Source: CAVQEG01 sp963711465
GTDB taxonomy: Bacteria; Bacteroidota; Ignavibacteria; OLB7
Length of the DNA: 64,000 nucleotides
NCBI GenBank assembly: GCA_963711465.1
Contig: CAVQEG010000001.1
Span: 1,054,001 to 1,118,000 of the forward strand
Direction: 5' to 3'
Every line of letters starts with the position of its first letter. Positions within the stretch are counted from its first letter, which is position 1. The notes under the pieces are model-generated. The model did no database searches. It saw only the letters and a list, made by a program, of their open reading frames with translations, and was not told where the DNA came from. Shown here piece by piece: positions 25,962 through 34,043 of the stretch. The position numbers and the translations under genes are program-made.

Positions 25962-27758
25962 TCACGATGCATCGGCGTCGGACTGGGGAAGGAAATCCGC
26001 GCGGGCGTCGGGAACGCTGTATTCGTAGGGGCCGCGCGTGACGATCACCTCCCTCGGAAAATTCTCCGGCGGCGGCGGCGAGCTCGTCGCCCACTCGAGC
26101 GTCGTGGCGTGCCACGGATTGGCCCCCGCGATCCGCCCGCGCCGGCTGCTTACCACGACGTTGACCACCAGCAGGATCTGCGCGGCACCAAGCACGAACG
26201 CCGAGATCGAGATGAATACGTTGATCGGCTGCAGCGGCACCAGATGCTCGTAGACCGTCGGATCGTATATGCGACGCATCATTCCGCCGATCCCCAGGAT
26301 GTGCATCGGGAAGAACACGCAGTTGAACGCCACCAGCGTCAGCCAGAAATGCGCCAGCCCGAGCCGATGCCCCAGCATCCGTCCGGTCACCTTCGGGAAC
26401 CAGTAGGCAATCGAACCGAAGACGGCGAAGAGCGTCCCGCCGAAAATCACGTAGTGGAAGTGCGCGACGATGAAGTAGGTGTCGTGGATGTAGGCGTCGA
26501 TCGGCGTCGAGGCCATGAACACGCCTGAGAGCCCGCCGACGGTGAACATCAGCACGAACGCCAGCGCGTTGAGCATCGGAAGCGTCAGATGAATCCGCCC
26601 GCCCCAGATCGTCGCCAGCCAGTTGAATACCTTCACGCCCGACGGCACCGCGATCACCATTGTCGAAATCATGAACGTCGTGCCGAGCATCGGATTCATC
26701 CCCGACTGGAACATGTGATGGCCCCAGACGAGCAGCCCCAGCAGCGCGATCGACGACGTCGAGACGATCATGGCCCGATGGCCGAAGAGGTGCTTTCGAG
26801 CGAACGTCGCGAGCAGATCGGAGACGACGCCCATCGCCGGAAGGATCAGCACGTAGACTACCGGATGCCCGAAGAACCAGAACAGGTGCTGGTACAGCAG
26901 TGGCTGGCCTCCCCCCTGCCATCCGCTCAGCGGCGCACCGCTCATCGTCAGGCCCGCCGGAATGAAAAAGCTCGTTCCGACGGTTCGGTCACACAGAAGC
27001 ATGATCATCGCCGCGGCAAGCACGGGGACCGAACAGAGCGTGAGGATCGCGGTGATCAACTGCGACCAGACCGTCATCGGCATGCGGAGAAACGTCATGC
27101 CTCGCGCGCGGTGATTGACGATCGTCGTGATGAAGTTCACCGCGCACATCATGAATGATGCGCCGGCCAGGAGGATTCCGATGATCCAGAGATTCAGTCC
27201 GGCGCCGACACCGGTATACCCCGGAGGCCCGGCGAGCGGCATGTACGCCGTCCATCCCGCCGACGCCGCACCACCCTCGACGAAGAAGCTCAGGATCATC
27301 ACCAGTCCGGCGAGCATCGACGTCCAGAATGCCAGCACCGACAGCCGCGGGAACGCCAGCCGCGTCGCACCGATCTGCAACGGGATCAGGTAATTGCCGA
27401 GCGCACCGATGAGCAGCGGCAGGATCGCGAAGTAGATCATGAACGTCGCGTGCATCGTCAGCAGCGCGGTGTAGAATTCCGGGGCGAGAATTCCGCCCGG
27501 CGCCACCGTCTGCGACCACAGTCCGCCGAAGAGCCACCATGGAAGCGGAGTTCCCGGAAACGCCAGCTGCCACCGCATGACCAGCGCCAGCAGTCCGCCA
27601 AAGAGCAGGAACGCCACCGCGCTGACGCCATAGCGGATACCGACGGCCTTGTGATCGGTCGACAGAAGCCACTCGAGGCGCCTCGATCGCCCAGCCAATC
27701 GGAGACCCTCCGCATCGGCCGTCGTGAGGACTCCGCGTGTGCTCTCCTCGGGGGTCAT
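25962..27758 (-). CDS. Cytochrome c oxidase subunit I
   Basis: 598 residues, 12 to 13 membrane helices, catalytic subunit reducing O2 at haem-CuB. Haem and copper ligands are intact: His103 and His435 region (AHFHYV, 432-437), His298, cross-linked Tyr302, and His347-His348 (VWGHHMF). The K-channel lysine is Lys376 (PSGVKVFNW). The two D-channel landmarks of A1-type oxidases are missing. Arg133 replaces the entrance Asp (ATRLAFP instead of APDMAFP), and Val300 replaces the Glu of GHPEVY. There is no Tyr-Ser pair of the A2 type either. Overall sequence is still A-type. It overlaps coxB by 4 bases. Haem A genes follow, so it is an aa3/caa3-like enzyme. Confidence 0.95.
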   Translation of the reverse strand: MTPEESTRGVLTTADAEGLRLAGRSRRLEWLLSTDHKAVGIRYGVSAVAFLLFGGLLALVMRWQLAFPGTPLPWWLFGGLWSQTVAPGGILAPEFYTALLTMHATFMIYFAILPLLIGALGNYLIPLQIGATRLAFPRLSVLAFWTSMLAGLVMILSFFVEGGAASAGWTAYMPLAGPPGYTGVGAGLNLWIIGILLAGASFMMCAVNFITTIVNHRARGMTFLRMPMTVWSQLITAILTLCSVPVLAAAMIMLLCDRTVGTSFFIPAGLTMSGAPLSGWQGGGQPLLYQHLFWFFGHPVVYVLILPAMGVVSDLLATFARKHLFGHRAMIVSTSSIALLGLLVWGHHMFQSGMNPMLGTTFMISTMVIAVPSGVKVFNWLATIWGGRIHLTLPMLNALAFVLMFTVGGLSGVFMASTPIDAYIHDTYFIVAHFHYVIFGGTLFAVFGSIAYWFPKVTGRMLGHRLGLAHFWLTLVAFNCVFFPMHILGIGGMMRRIYDPTVYEHLVPLQPINVFISISAFVLGAAQILLVVNVVVSSRRGRIAGANPWHATTLEWATSSPPPPENFPREVIVTRGPYEYSVPDARADFLPQSDADAS

Positions 27759-28546
27759 CGTGTGGAATCCTGAATGGTGTGGCGGGCGAATCTACGCTGC
27801 TGCGCGTCGACCCACCGGGCGTACGCCTCCGGGCTCTCGATCACCAGACGACCGCGCATCCGGTAGTGCCCGAGCCCGCAGAGTTCGGCACAGGCGATCT
27901 GAAATGAACCCGTTCGCGTCGCAGTGAACCGCATCGTCGTGGTCAGGCCGGGAACCGCGTCCTGCTTCATCCTGAACTGCGGTACGAAGAAGCTGTGGAT
28001 CACGTCCTGCGACATCAGCCGAAGGACCACCGGGCGGCCGACCGGAACGTGCATCTGGTTGATGAGATTCACATCGTCGTCGGTGCCGAACAGACCGTCG
28101 CCGCCGGCATAGCGGATGTCCCACTCGAACTGTCGCGGACGCACCTCGATACTCAGCGCGGCGTCATCATCAACCGGCGATTCCTTCATCTGCGACCACA
28201 GGTGCTGACTGAGCACCGCCAGCACCACGAGGATCAACGCCGGAACGCTCGTCCACAGGAGCTCGAGCCCGAGGCTTCCCCGCGTGTATCGGGCACGGTC
28301 GGTGCGGTCGGCACGAAATCGGTAGACGGCGGTAAACAGTAGCGTCGCGACCAGCGCGAACATCACGAGGGTGATTCCGAGTATCAGATAGAACAGTCCG
28401 TCGACGCGATCGGCCATCGCCGTCGCCGCCGGAGGAAACCACCAGTGGTGCGTCGCCTGCTGCGCTCGCGCGATCGACGGCGTGATCATCGCAAGGCAGT
28501 AGGGCGCGAGCTGCCGCAGGAATCGAATTCTTCGCGACCGTGGCAT
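27755..28546 (-). CDS. Cytochrome c oxidase subunit II
   Basis: 263 residues. Signal or first helix, then two membrane hairpin helices (about 50-75 and 98-115) and a periplasmic CuA cupredoxin domain. CuA ligands are complete: His184 (DVIHSFFVP), Cys219, Glu221, Cys223, His227 and Met230 (CAELCGLGHYRM). The aromatic electron entry region reads PRQFEWDIRY. It ends soon after the CuA domain, so there is no fused cytochrome c: the oxidase is not of the caa3 fusion type and must use a separate donor. It overlaps subunit I by 4 bases and lies 78 bases after the cupredoxin-like lipoprotein gene. Confidence 0.96.
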   Translation of the reverse strand: MPRSRRIRFLRQLAPYCLAMITPSIARAQQATHHWWFPPAATAMADRVDGLFYLILGITLVMFALVATLLFTAVYRFRADRTDRARYTRGSLGLELLWTSVPALILVVLAVLSQHLWSQMKESPVDDDAALSIEVRPRQFEWDIRYAGGDGLFGTDDDVNLINQMHVPVGRPVVLRLMSQDVIHSFFVPQFRMKQDAVPGLTTTMRFTATRTGSFQIACAELCGLGHYRMRGRLVIESPEAYARWVDAQQRRFARHTIQDSTR

Positions 28547-28624
28547 CTGTGCTGCCCAGAGCCGGTCGACACGCCGCCGCCCCGGTCATAGCGATCACGA
28601 CCGGAGCAACATCGTGGCGCCGGA

Positions 28625-29389
28625 CTATTGCGGAGGATGGAAGGTGAACTCGGCTAGCTGATCTTCTCCCGGCTTCACCGTCACCGTGTCGGTGACCGTG
28701 CCCAGCGTCTCGTGCCAGGCGGTAACCGTGTAGGTGCCCGGAGGAACGGGGATGGAGAATTTTCCGTCCTCCCCCGTCACGTCGAACGCGGGACCGGGCA
28801 GGACGAATACGTAGGCGCGCATCCAGTGGTGAACATCGCAGTTCACCGCAATGGGAGTCTCGACCTTGTCGAAGACGATCTGCCGGGACATGCCGGCCAC
28901 AGACTGACCGAAGTTGAGCGCGTCGTTCTTCGTGGCGGCAAAGTGAATGTTGTGCAGCGTCGAGTCGCTGTTGAGCACCGTCAGCGGCTGCCCGGTCACC
29001 ACACCGAGGACGTGTGGCACGTAGGTGCATCCCTTCTGGTCGAGTACCGGGTTCGGACTCGTCGGAGCGTACTGGCTATCGAGGCCCTCGCTGACGTAGA
29101 CGAACACGTCCTGGAGCCGTCGGTCGTGCACCTTCACCGGCTGGATGTCGCGCGTTTCACCCATCCCGTGACGAACGCAATACTCGTCGCCACCGACGTC
29201 GACCGTCTGCGGCTGTGGCACCTCACCTTCGAAGAGGGCGACGCCGGAGATCGAACTGCCTGCGGAGACGTCCAGCCTTCGCGTCGGTTCCTTGTGCGGC
29301 CTACCCTGCTGATCGGCGCAGGCGGTCAGCAGCACGACGAGCACGGCAATGAAACGGAACGAGCGGCGGGCGAATTCGGTGAGAATCAT
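28625..29389 (-). CDS. Cupredoxin-like lipoprotein
   Basis: 254 residues. Lipobox VVLLTAC (Cys24), so a membrane-tethered periplasmic protein. The middle part holds a type 1 copper-like site: His146 (STLHNIHF), then NCDVHHWMRAYV with Cys184, His187 or His188, and Met190. That is the spacing of blue-copper proteins. The C-terminal 60 residues (FDVTGEDGKFSIPVPPGTYT) form a carboxypeptidase-regulatory-like beta-sandwich. Proteins of this layout occur with methylamine-utilisation and respiratory genes. Position at the head of the oxidase operon suggests electron donation to CuA or copper delivery; which one is inference. It overlaps the small CPSC protein by 4 bases. Confidence 0.8.
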   Translation of the reverse strand: MILTEFARRSFRFIAVLVVLLTACADQQGRPHKEPTRRLDVSAGSSISGVALFEGEVPQPQTVDVGGDEYCVRHGMGETRDIQPVKVHDRRLQDVFVYVSEGLDSQYAPTSPNPVLDQKGCTYVPHVLGVVTGQPLTVLNSDSTLHNIHFAATKNDALNFGQSVAGMSRQIVFDKVETPIAVNCDVHHWMRAYVFVLPGPAFDVTGEDGKFSIPVPPGTYTVTAWHETLGTVTDTVTVKPGEDQLAEFTFHPPQ

Positions 29390-29715
29390 GAGCGTGGGGA
29401 GTGTGCTGGCGCGGGTCCCGCTGTCGCCTCCGTGTGTCGCGGGACCACGCGGTCCTCAGCGCCGTCGGCGGCACGGCGGACGGCGCGGACGATCACCGAG
29501 GCGACGAGGCCGAGCAGCATGATCGGAGCGGCGATCATCAGACAGACGGTGTAGCCGATGCCGTCGGAGAGTCCTCCACCGGCAGCTGCCGCGGCATCGC
29601 GACAGCTTGGGCAGGCAGCTGCGAGCTGCGTCGCACAGACGATCGTGGTCACCGCGACGCCGGCGATACGGCGCACCGGCGTGCCGAAGGGCAGGATTCG
29701 ATGCCGAGGTGTCAT
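29386..29715 (-). CDS. Small CPSC-motif membrane protein heading the oxidase operon
   Basis: 109 residues. Two hydrophobic segments (about 15-33 and 55-78) flank a short loop with Cys35-Pro-Ser-Cys38. A further Cys58 lies in the second helix. The C-terminal tail is charged, then Pro/Ala-rich. ATG at 29713-29715 was chosen because a GGGA sits 8 bases before it; ATG at 29722-29724 is the alternative. The CxxC motif beside the membrane, in front of cupredoxin and oxidase genes, suggests metal or thiol chemistry in oxidase assembly. I do not recognise the family. It is the first gene of the run and overlaps the cupredoxin-like gene. Confidence 0.65.
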   Translation of the reverse strand: MTPRHRILPFGTPVRRIAGVAVTTIVCATQLAAACPSCRDAAAAAGGGLSDGIGYTVCLMIAAPIMLLGLVASVIVRAVRRAADGAEDRVVPRHTEATAGPAPAHSPRS

Positions 29716-30068
29716 TGGTCGCATCCCGATCGCCAGAACATACAGGTCGATACCACGTCGTCTCCGGCGCCACACATTCGCTGCGACATCGCCGCGGCGG
29801 CGTCACGCGATTATGCCGGAGACAGGCCGGCGACCGTTCGATCCAGGCGGAATTGAAGCGTTCAAAATAGACCGCTCGGCATCGCCCGCCTCGTATCGAT
29901 CGATGAAACATTGTAAGTCGTTCGGCGGTCGGCCCGGTCCGGAGCGGGTTCGGCAGCGTTTCGTAGCTTCGGAATTCTTTTTTCCTGCCTCGTGCCGAAC
30001 ACAGTCGTCACCGCGTGGTGGCGCACCGGCGCACCACGAATTCAACAACTCCTGACACGCACCTGCCC
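29716..30068. other. Divergent oxidase operon-pfkB intergenic region
   Basis: 353 non-coding bases between divergent units. On the minus strand CATAAT near 29812 could be the -10 element of the oxidase operon, but no matching -35 is evident. A T6 run (around 29978-29983) and an A/T-rich patch near 29862 are the only other notable points. Both promoters must be here; neither can be fixed by eye. Confidence 0.35.
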
Positions 30069-31010
30069 ATGGACCTCTGCATCATCGGCACGCTGGCCTA
30101 CGATTCGATCGAAACGCCGTTCGACCACGTGGAGAACGCGCTCGGCGGATCGGCGTCGTACATCGCGACGGCCGCCAGCTACTACACGAATTCCATCGGC
30201 GTCGTCAGCATCGTCGGCGACGACTTCTCAAAGGACGACCTCGACTTCCTCCGCAGTCGCGGCGTCGATCTCACCGGCGTCGAGGTCCGCCCAGGCGGAC
30301 GGACGTTCCGATGGAGCGGTCGCTACCACTTCGATCTCAACGAACGCGACACGCTGGAGACGCAGCTCAACGTGCTGACCGAATTCGACCCTGTGATTCC
30401 CGAAGCGATGCGCTCGGCACGCGTGGTCTGCCTCGGCAACATCGATCCGGCACTTCAGTTGAAGGTGCTCGATCAGATGGACGAACCCGAGTACGTGATC
30501 TGCGACACGATGAACTTCTGGATCGAACACACGCCGGAGAAGCTTCGCGAGGTGCTGGGACGGGTCGACTGCGTGATCATCAACGACTCAGAAGCCCGTC
30601 AGCTCGTCGATGAGTCGAACGTCATTCGCGCCGCACGGAAGGTGCAGAAGCTGGGACCCTCAACGGTCGTCGTCAAGAAGGGCGAGCACGGCGCGCTGCT
30701 GTTCATCGACGAGGACATCTTCTCGGCGCCTGCCTATCCGCTGGAGGACATCTACGATCCGACCGGAGCCGGCGACACGTTCGCCGGTGGCTTCGCGGGT
30801 TTCATCATCCGATCGGCGCAGACCAACGAGGCATCGCTTCGACGGGCGGTGATTCACGGCAGCGCGATGGCGAGTTTCTGCGTGGAGAAATTTTCACTCG
30901 ACGCCTTGCGCGATCTCACCGCCGAGCGCATCTCGGCGCGCATCAACGCGTTCCGGCGACTGGTTCACTTCGAGCAAGACGAGGTCGGCATTGGCGACAC
31001 TGGTTCTTGA
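30069..31010 (+). CDS. PfkB-family sugar/nucleoside kinase
   Basis: 313-residue ribokinase-like kinase. The ATG at 30069 gives MDLCIIGTLAYDSIETP. The N-terminal substrate lid shows ALGGSASYIATAASYY. The ATP and anion-hole signature is DPTGAGDTFAGGFAGFI (about residues 235-251), with the catalytic Asp in GAGD. VVVKKGEHGALLF is the strand before it. Substrate specificity (ribose, adenosine or another sugar) cannot be read. Its 3' end overlaps hutI by 20 bases, an unusual partner that may simply reflect genome compaction. Divergent from the oxidase operon across a 353-base region. Confidence 0.88.
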   Translation: MDLCIIGTLAYDSIETPFDHVENALGGSASYIATAASYYTNSIGVVSIVGDDFSKDDLDFLRSRGVDLTGVEVRPGGRTFRWSGRYHFDLNERDTLETQLNVLTEFDPVIPEAMRSARVVCLGNIDPALQLKVLDQMDEPEYVICDTMNFWIEHTPEKLREVLGRVDCVIINDSEARQLVDESNVIRAARKVQKLGPSTVVVKKGEHGALLFIDEDIFSAPAYPLEDIYDPTGAGDTFAGGFAGFIIRSAQTNEASLRRAVIHGSAMASFCVEKFSLDALRDLTAERISARINAFRRLVHFEQDEVGIGDTGS

Positions 31011-32265
31011 GAATATCGCGACGCTCGTGACGGTCGCGGCCGAAGGCGATCGCGACGGCTCCGGCGGGTCCTCGCCGGCATCGCGGCTTCCGCAGCGCTC
31101 GGGCGAGGCGATGGGCGACATCGGCGTCATCCGCGACGCGGTCGTTGCCGTCGACGGAGAGCATATCGAATGGGTCGGTCGCGTCGGCGAGCGGACGTTC
31201 ACCGGTGTGGAGCGCATCGACTGCACCGGGCGGACGGTGATGCCCGGATTCGTCGACTCGCACACACACATGCTCTTCAGTGGAGACCGTTCGAACGAAT
31301 TCGCCCGACGACTTCGAGGAGCCAGCTATCAGGAGATCGCGGCCGAGGGCGGCGGAATTCTCTCGACGATGAACGCCGTGCGCGAGGCAAGCGTCGAGGA
31401 TCTGGTCGACGGTGCGATTCCGCTGGTTCGCTCGGCAATGCGACACGGTACGACGACCGTGGAGATCAAGAGCGGCTACGGACTCAGTCTCGAGGCCGAG
31501 ATCAAAGTGCTCGAAGCGATCAAGGAGCTCGACGGGCAGTTGCCGATCGACGTCGTCGCGACGTTCATGGCCGCGCACGACTTCCCTCCCGAATTCCGCT
31601 CCGATCGTGACGGTTACATCGAAGAGGTGATCGAGAAGATGATTCCGGCGGTGGCTCAGGAGGGGCTCGCGACGTTCTGCGACGTGTTCACCGACGAGGG
31701 ATACTTCACCGTTCGGGAATCCGAGCGCATCATCGAGGCGGCTCGCCAGCATGGTCTGGCGCCCAGGGTGCACGCCGACGAGCTGGCCGGCGTCGGCGCG
31801 GCTGCGATGGCCGCGCACGTGGGTGCCTACTCCGCCGATCACCTGCTGCAGGTCTCCGACGCCGGTATCAAGGCAATGGCCGACGCAGGTGTCGTGGCGA
31901 CGCTGCTGCCGGGAACCGCATTCTTTCTTGGTCTGCCGTACGCACCGGCGCGTCGCATGATCAACGCCGGTCTGAGTGTCGCGGTGGCAACCGACTGCAA
32001 TCCGGGGACGAACATGTGCGAGAACATGCAGATGGCCCTGGCGCTGGCCTGCATGGGAATGTACATGACAATCGAGGAGGCCATCACCGGCGCCACGCTC
32101 AACGGTGCGGCGGCGCTCGGCATTTCTGAATTCGTCGGTTCCATCGAGACCGGAAAGCGTGCCGATCTCCTGGTGCTCGACGTCGCTGACTATCCCGCCC
32201 TGGTCTATCACTACGGCATCAATCACGTCGAGCGCGTGATCAAGCGGGGCATCGAGCTTCAATAA
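30991..32265 (+). CDS. hutI: Imidazolonepropionase
   Basis: 424-residue amidohydrolase of histidine degradation: opens the ring of imidazolone-5-propionate to N-formimino-glutamate. The start is TTG at 30991, preceded by GAGG at 6 bases, inside the end of the kinase gene. Metal ligands His91 and His93 lie in PGFVDSHTHMLFSGDR. GTTTVEIKSGYGLSLEAEIK is the HutI signature; HADELAGVGAA and ATDCNPGTN supply the later His and Asp. An Arg/Gly/Ser-rich insertion at about residues 20-42 is unlike other HutI. hutH, hutU and hutG are not in the window, so the pathway is scattered or incomplete. Confidence 0.93.
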   Translation: MATLVLENIATLVTVAAEGDRDGSGGSSPASRLPQRSGEAMGDIGVIRDAVVAVDGEHIEWVGRVGERTFTGVERIDCTGRTVMPGFVDSHTHMLFSGDRSNEFARRLRGASYQEIAAEGGGILSTMNAVREASVEDLVDGAIPLVRSAMRHGTTTVEIKSGYGLSLEAEIKVLEAIKELDGQLPIDVVATFMAAHDFPPEFRSDRDGYIEEVIEKMIPAVAQEGLATFCDVFTDEGYFTVRESERIIEAARQHGLAPRVHADELAGVGAAAMAAHVGAYSADHLLQVSDAGIKAMADAGVVATLLPGTAFFLGLPYAPARRMINAGLSVAVATDCNPGTNMCENMQMALALACMGMYMTIEEAITGATLNGAAALGISEFVGSIETGKRADLLVLDVADYPALVYHYGINHVERVIKRGIELQ

Positions 32266-32270
32266 ACGGA

Positions 32271-32302
32271 CGCGGGTCCCTGATACTCATCGGGGACCCG
32301 CG
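32271..32302. terminator. Hairpin between convergent hutI and DUF3098 gene
   Basis: Perfect 10-base inverted repeat: cgcgggtccc (32271-32280) and gggacccgcg (32293-32302), 12-base loop, starting 5 bases after the hutI stop. Downstream T content is low on the plus strand; on the minus strand it is followed by TCCGTTTATT. Likely ends transcription in both directions. Confidence 0.6.
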
Positions 32303-32335
32303 CCTTGAACCGTCCGGAGCGACCGTCTCGCCAAA

Positions 32336-32713
32336 TCAGGCGGCACCTCCTTCCTCGCTCATATCCGACTCGAGAGAACGACGTCGACGGTAGAGGATAC
32401 CGATCGGAACGATGACGCAGTAGCCGATCGCCAGCACGATGGGCGCCACGTTCACCGCCAGTGAATTATTCCACGTCCCGTGCAGACTGCCGCTTTCATC
32501 ATTGATGCCGGTGGACATCAGCAGATAGCCGACCACGATCACCACGATGCCGATGGCGAGCACAATCAGATTCACATTGCTGAAGGGGATGTCCCACTTG
32601 ATCGGATGCAGGTTGGACTTCTTCGATGCCGCTGCCGGGCGACCGCGCTTCGGACGCGACGTGTTGCCTTTCGATCGGGTTCGTGCGGCAGCGGCAGTGC
32701 TCTGCTTTGCCAT
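32336..32713 (-). CDS. DUF3098-like small membrane protein
   Basis: 125 residues. Lys/Arg/Ala-rich N-terminal 35 residues (MAKQSTAAAARTRSKGN, then RPKRGRPAAASKK), then IPFSNVNLIVLAIGIVVIVV, the motif GYLLMSTGINDES, and a second helix NVAPIVLAIGYCVIVPIGIL before a charged tail. A two-helix hairpin with GYxLMSxG and APIVLxIGYxV is the DUF3098 pattern, widespread in Bacteroidota and of unknown function. The basic N terminus is much longer than usual and resembles nucleic-acid-binding tails. The start ATG is at 32711-32713. On the minus strand a TATATT about 95 bases upstream (32808-32813) may be its -10 box. Confidence 0.75.
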   Translation of the reverse strand: MAKQSTAAAARTRSKGNTSRPKRGRPAAASKKSNLHPIKWDIPFSNVNLIVLAIGIVVIVVGYLLMSTGINDESGSLHGTWNNSLAVNVAPIVLAIGYCVIVPIGILYRRRRSLESDMSEEGGAA

Positions 32714-32869
32714 GGCTGGTCGGGATTCGTAAGAAGGAATGGTTCGCCTTGCACGGCTGTGCCAGGGCGGGGTGTGCCTATGGGCGGCACGGCGATCATA
32801 AGCCGGGAATATAGTATCGCCGATCGGACCGCAACGAGACCGAACGCGATCCACTGCGCGGTCGGGGGC

Positions 32870-32904
32870 AAAAAAAAAGCCGGTCATGGGGACAGACCAG
32901 CTTT
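32870..32904 (-). terminator. Intrinsic terminator of the obg-permease operon
   Basis: Stem aaagccggtc (32876-32885) with gaccagcttt (32895-32904), ten pairs including one G-U, 9-base loop. On the minus strand it is followed by nine T residues (A-run 32870-32878). This is the clearest Rho-independent terminator in the window. It lies about 95 bases after the permease stop. Confidence 0.85.
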
Positions 32905-32999
32905 GAGCGTCTGGCACAATAGCCAGGGGAAGGCTACTGTTCAGCTCGCGTCAAAGCTACGCGTGCGGCCCCCGGCAATGCAAGCGACGCGAACGTTTG

Positions 33000-34043
33000 T
33001 TACATCGGGTTGCGTCGCAGCAGATAGATGAAGACGGGTGCGCCCACGAGTGCGGTGACCGCACCGACCGGAAGCTCGCCCCCGGCGGCATCCACCGCGG
33101 GAAGCAGAATCCGCGCGGCGGTGTCGCAGACCAGCAGGAACAGTCCTCCGACGATGATCGATACCGGAAGCAGGACACGGTGATCGGCGCCGACGACGCG
33201 TCGAACGATGTGCGGTACCACCAGGCCCACGAATCCGATCGCACCGCAGAAGCTCACCGACAGTCCCACGACGAACGATCCGGCGAGGTAGGCGATCACT
33301 CGAACCCTCGACACGTCGAGGCCGAGACTGGCTGCCTCGTCGTCGCCGAGACTGAGCGCGTTGAGCGTGTCACCGGTGAACATCGAGCAGAGGGCGATGG
33401 CTACCAGCAGGAATCCCGAACCGTACCCGACGACCGATGAAGTGCTCGACAGATCACCGAGGGTCCACTGGATGGCCGTGCGCAGCTGCGGTCCGGCGAA
33501 GTGCAGCAGCATGAAAATCGCCGCGGCCGCGATCGCGCCCACCATGACGCCACCTAGCAGCATCGATTCGGAGCGGACGCCCCACGCGCCGCGGGCAATG
33601 CTGAGCACGGTGAGGACAACGGCCGCGCCCCCGGCGAACGAGAGGGTCGTGACGCCGAGTGGTCCGATGCCGAGGATGAAGCCGATGATCGCCCCGACCG
33701 CACATCCGTTGGAGATTCCCAGGATGTACGGTTCGGCAAGCGGATTGCGAAGCAGGGCCTGAAAGAGCACGCCCGAGGCGGCCAGTGCAGCTCCCACGCT
33801 GATGGCCAGCACGATGCGCGGCAGCCGCAGGTCGAAGAGGATCACGTGGACGGGATCGGTGGCGGGAGCCGACAGCGCGCGGATCAGTTCGGGCGGGGTG
33901 ATCGGCGAGGTACCGAGCCACAGCGCGGCAATCGCCGTGACCAGGAGTGCAAGCGAAGCCAGTGCAGTGGCGACTCCGACGCTTCGGCGCGTCGCGCGGC
34001 GGAGAGTTCGGAGCCGGGCTTCGGAAGGTGTGGCCGCCATCAT
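33000..34043 (-). CDS. FecCD/BtuC-family ABC transporter permease
   Basis: 347-residue inner-membrane permease of the iron-siderophore/haem/cobalamin importer family, with about ten helices. Signatures: DLRLPRIVLAISVGAALAAS, then GVLFQALLRNPLAEPYILGI, and GAIGFVGLVVPHIVRRVVGA, the coupling helix that contacts the ATPase. The ATG at 34041-34043 overlaps the obg stop (ATGA); a second ATG follows at once. No binding protein or ATPase gene is adjacent: the gene downstream is an unrelated DUF3098 protein, and a strong terminator lies between. The rest of the importer must be elsewhere. Confidence 0.9.
   Translation of the reverse strand: MMAATPSEARLRTLRRATRRSVGVATALASLALLVTAIAALWLGTSPITPPELIRALSAPATDPVHVILFDLRLPRIVLAISVGAALAASGVLFQALLRNPLAEPYILGISNGCAVGAIIGFILGIGPLGVTTLSFAGGAAVVLTVLSIARGAWGVRSESMLLGGVMVGAIAAAAIFMLLHFAGPQLRTAIQWTLGDLSSTSSVVGYGSGFLLVAIALCSMFTGDTLNALSLGDDEAASLGLDVSRVRVIAYLAGSFVVGLSVSFCGAIGFVGLVVPHIVRRVVGADHRVLLPVSIIVGGLFLLVCDTAARILLPAVDAAGGELPVGAVTALVGAPVFIYLLRRNPM

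Noticed and set aside
30943..32262. 439-codon minus frame opposite hutI
   Set aside because: HutI is certain on the plus strand, and the mirror frame has no supporting start or domain.
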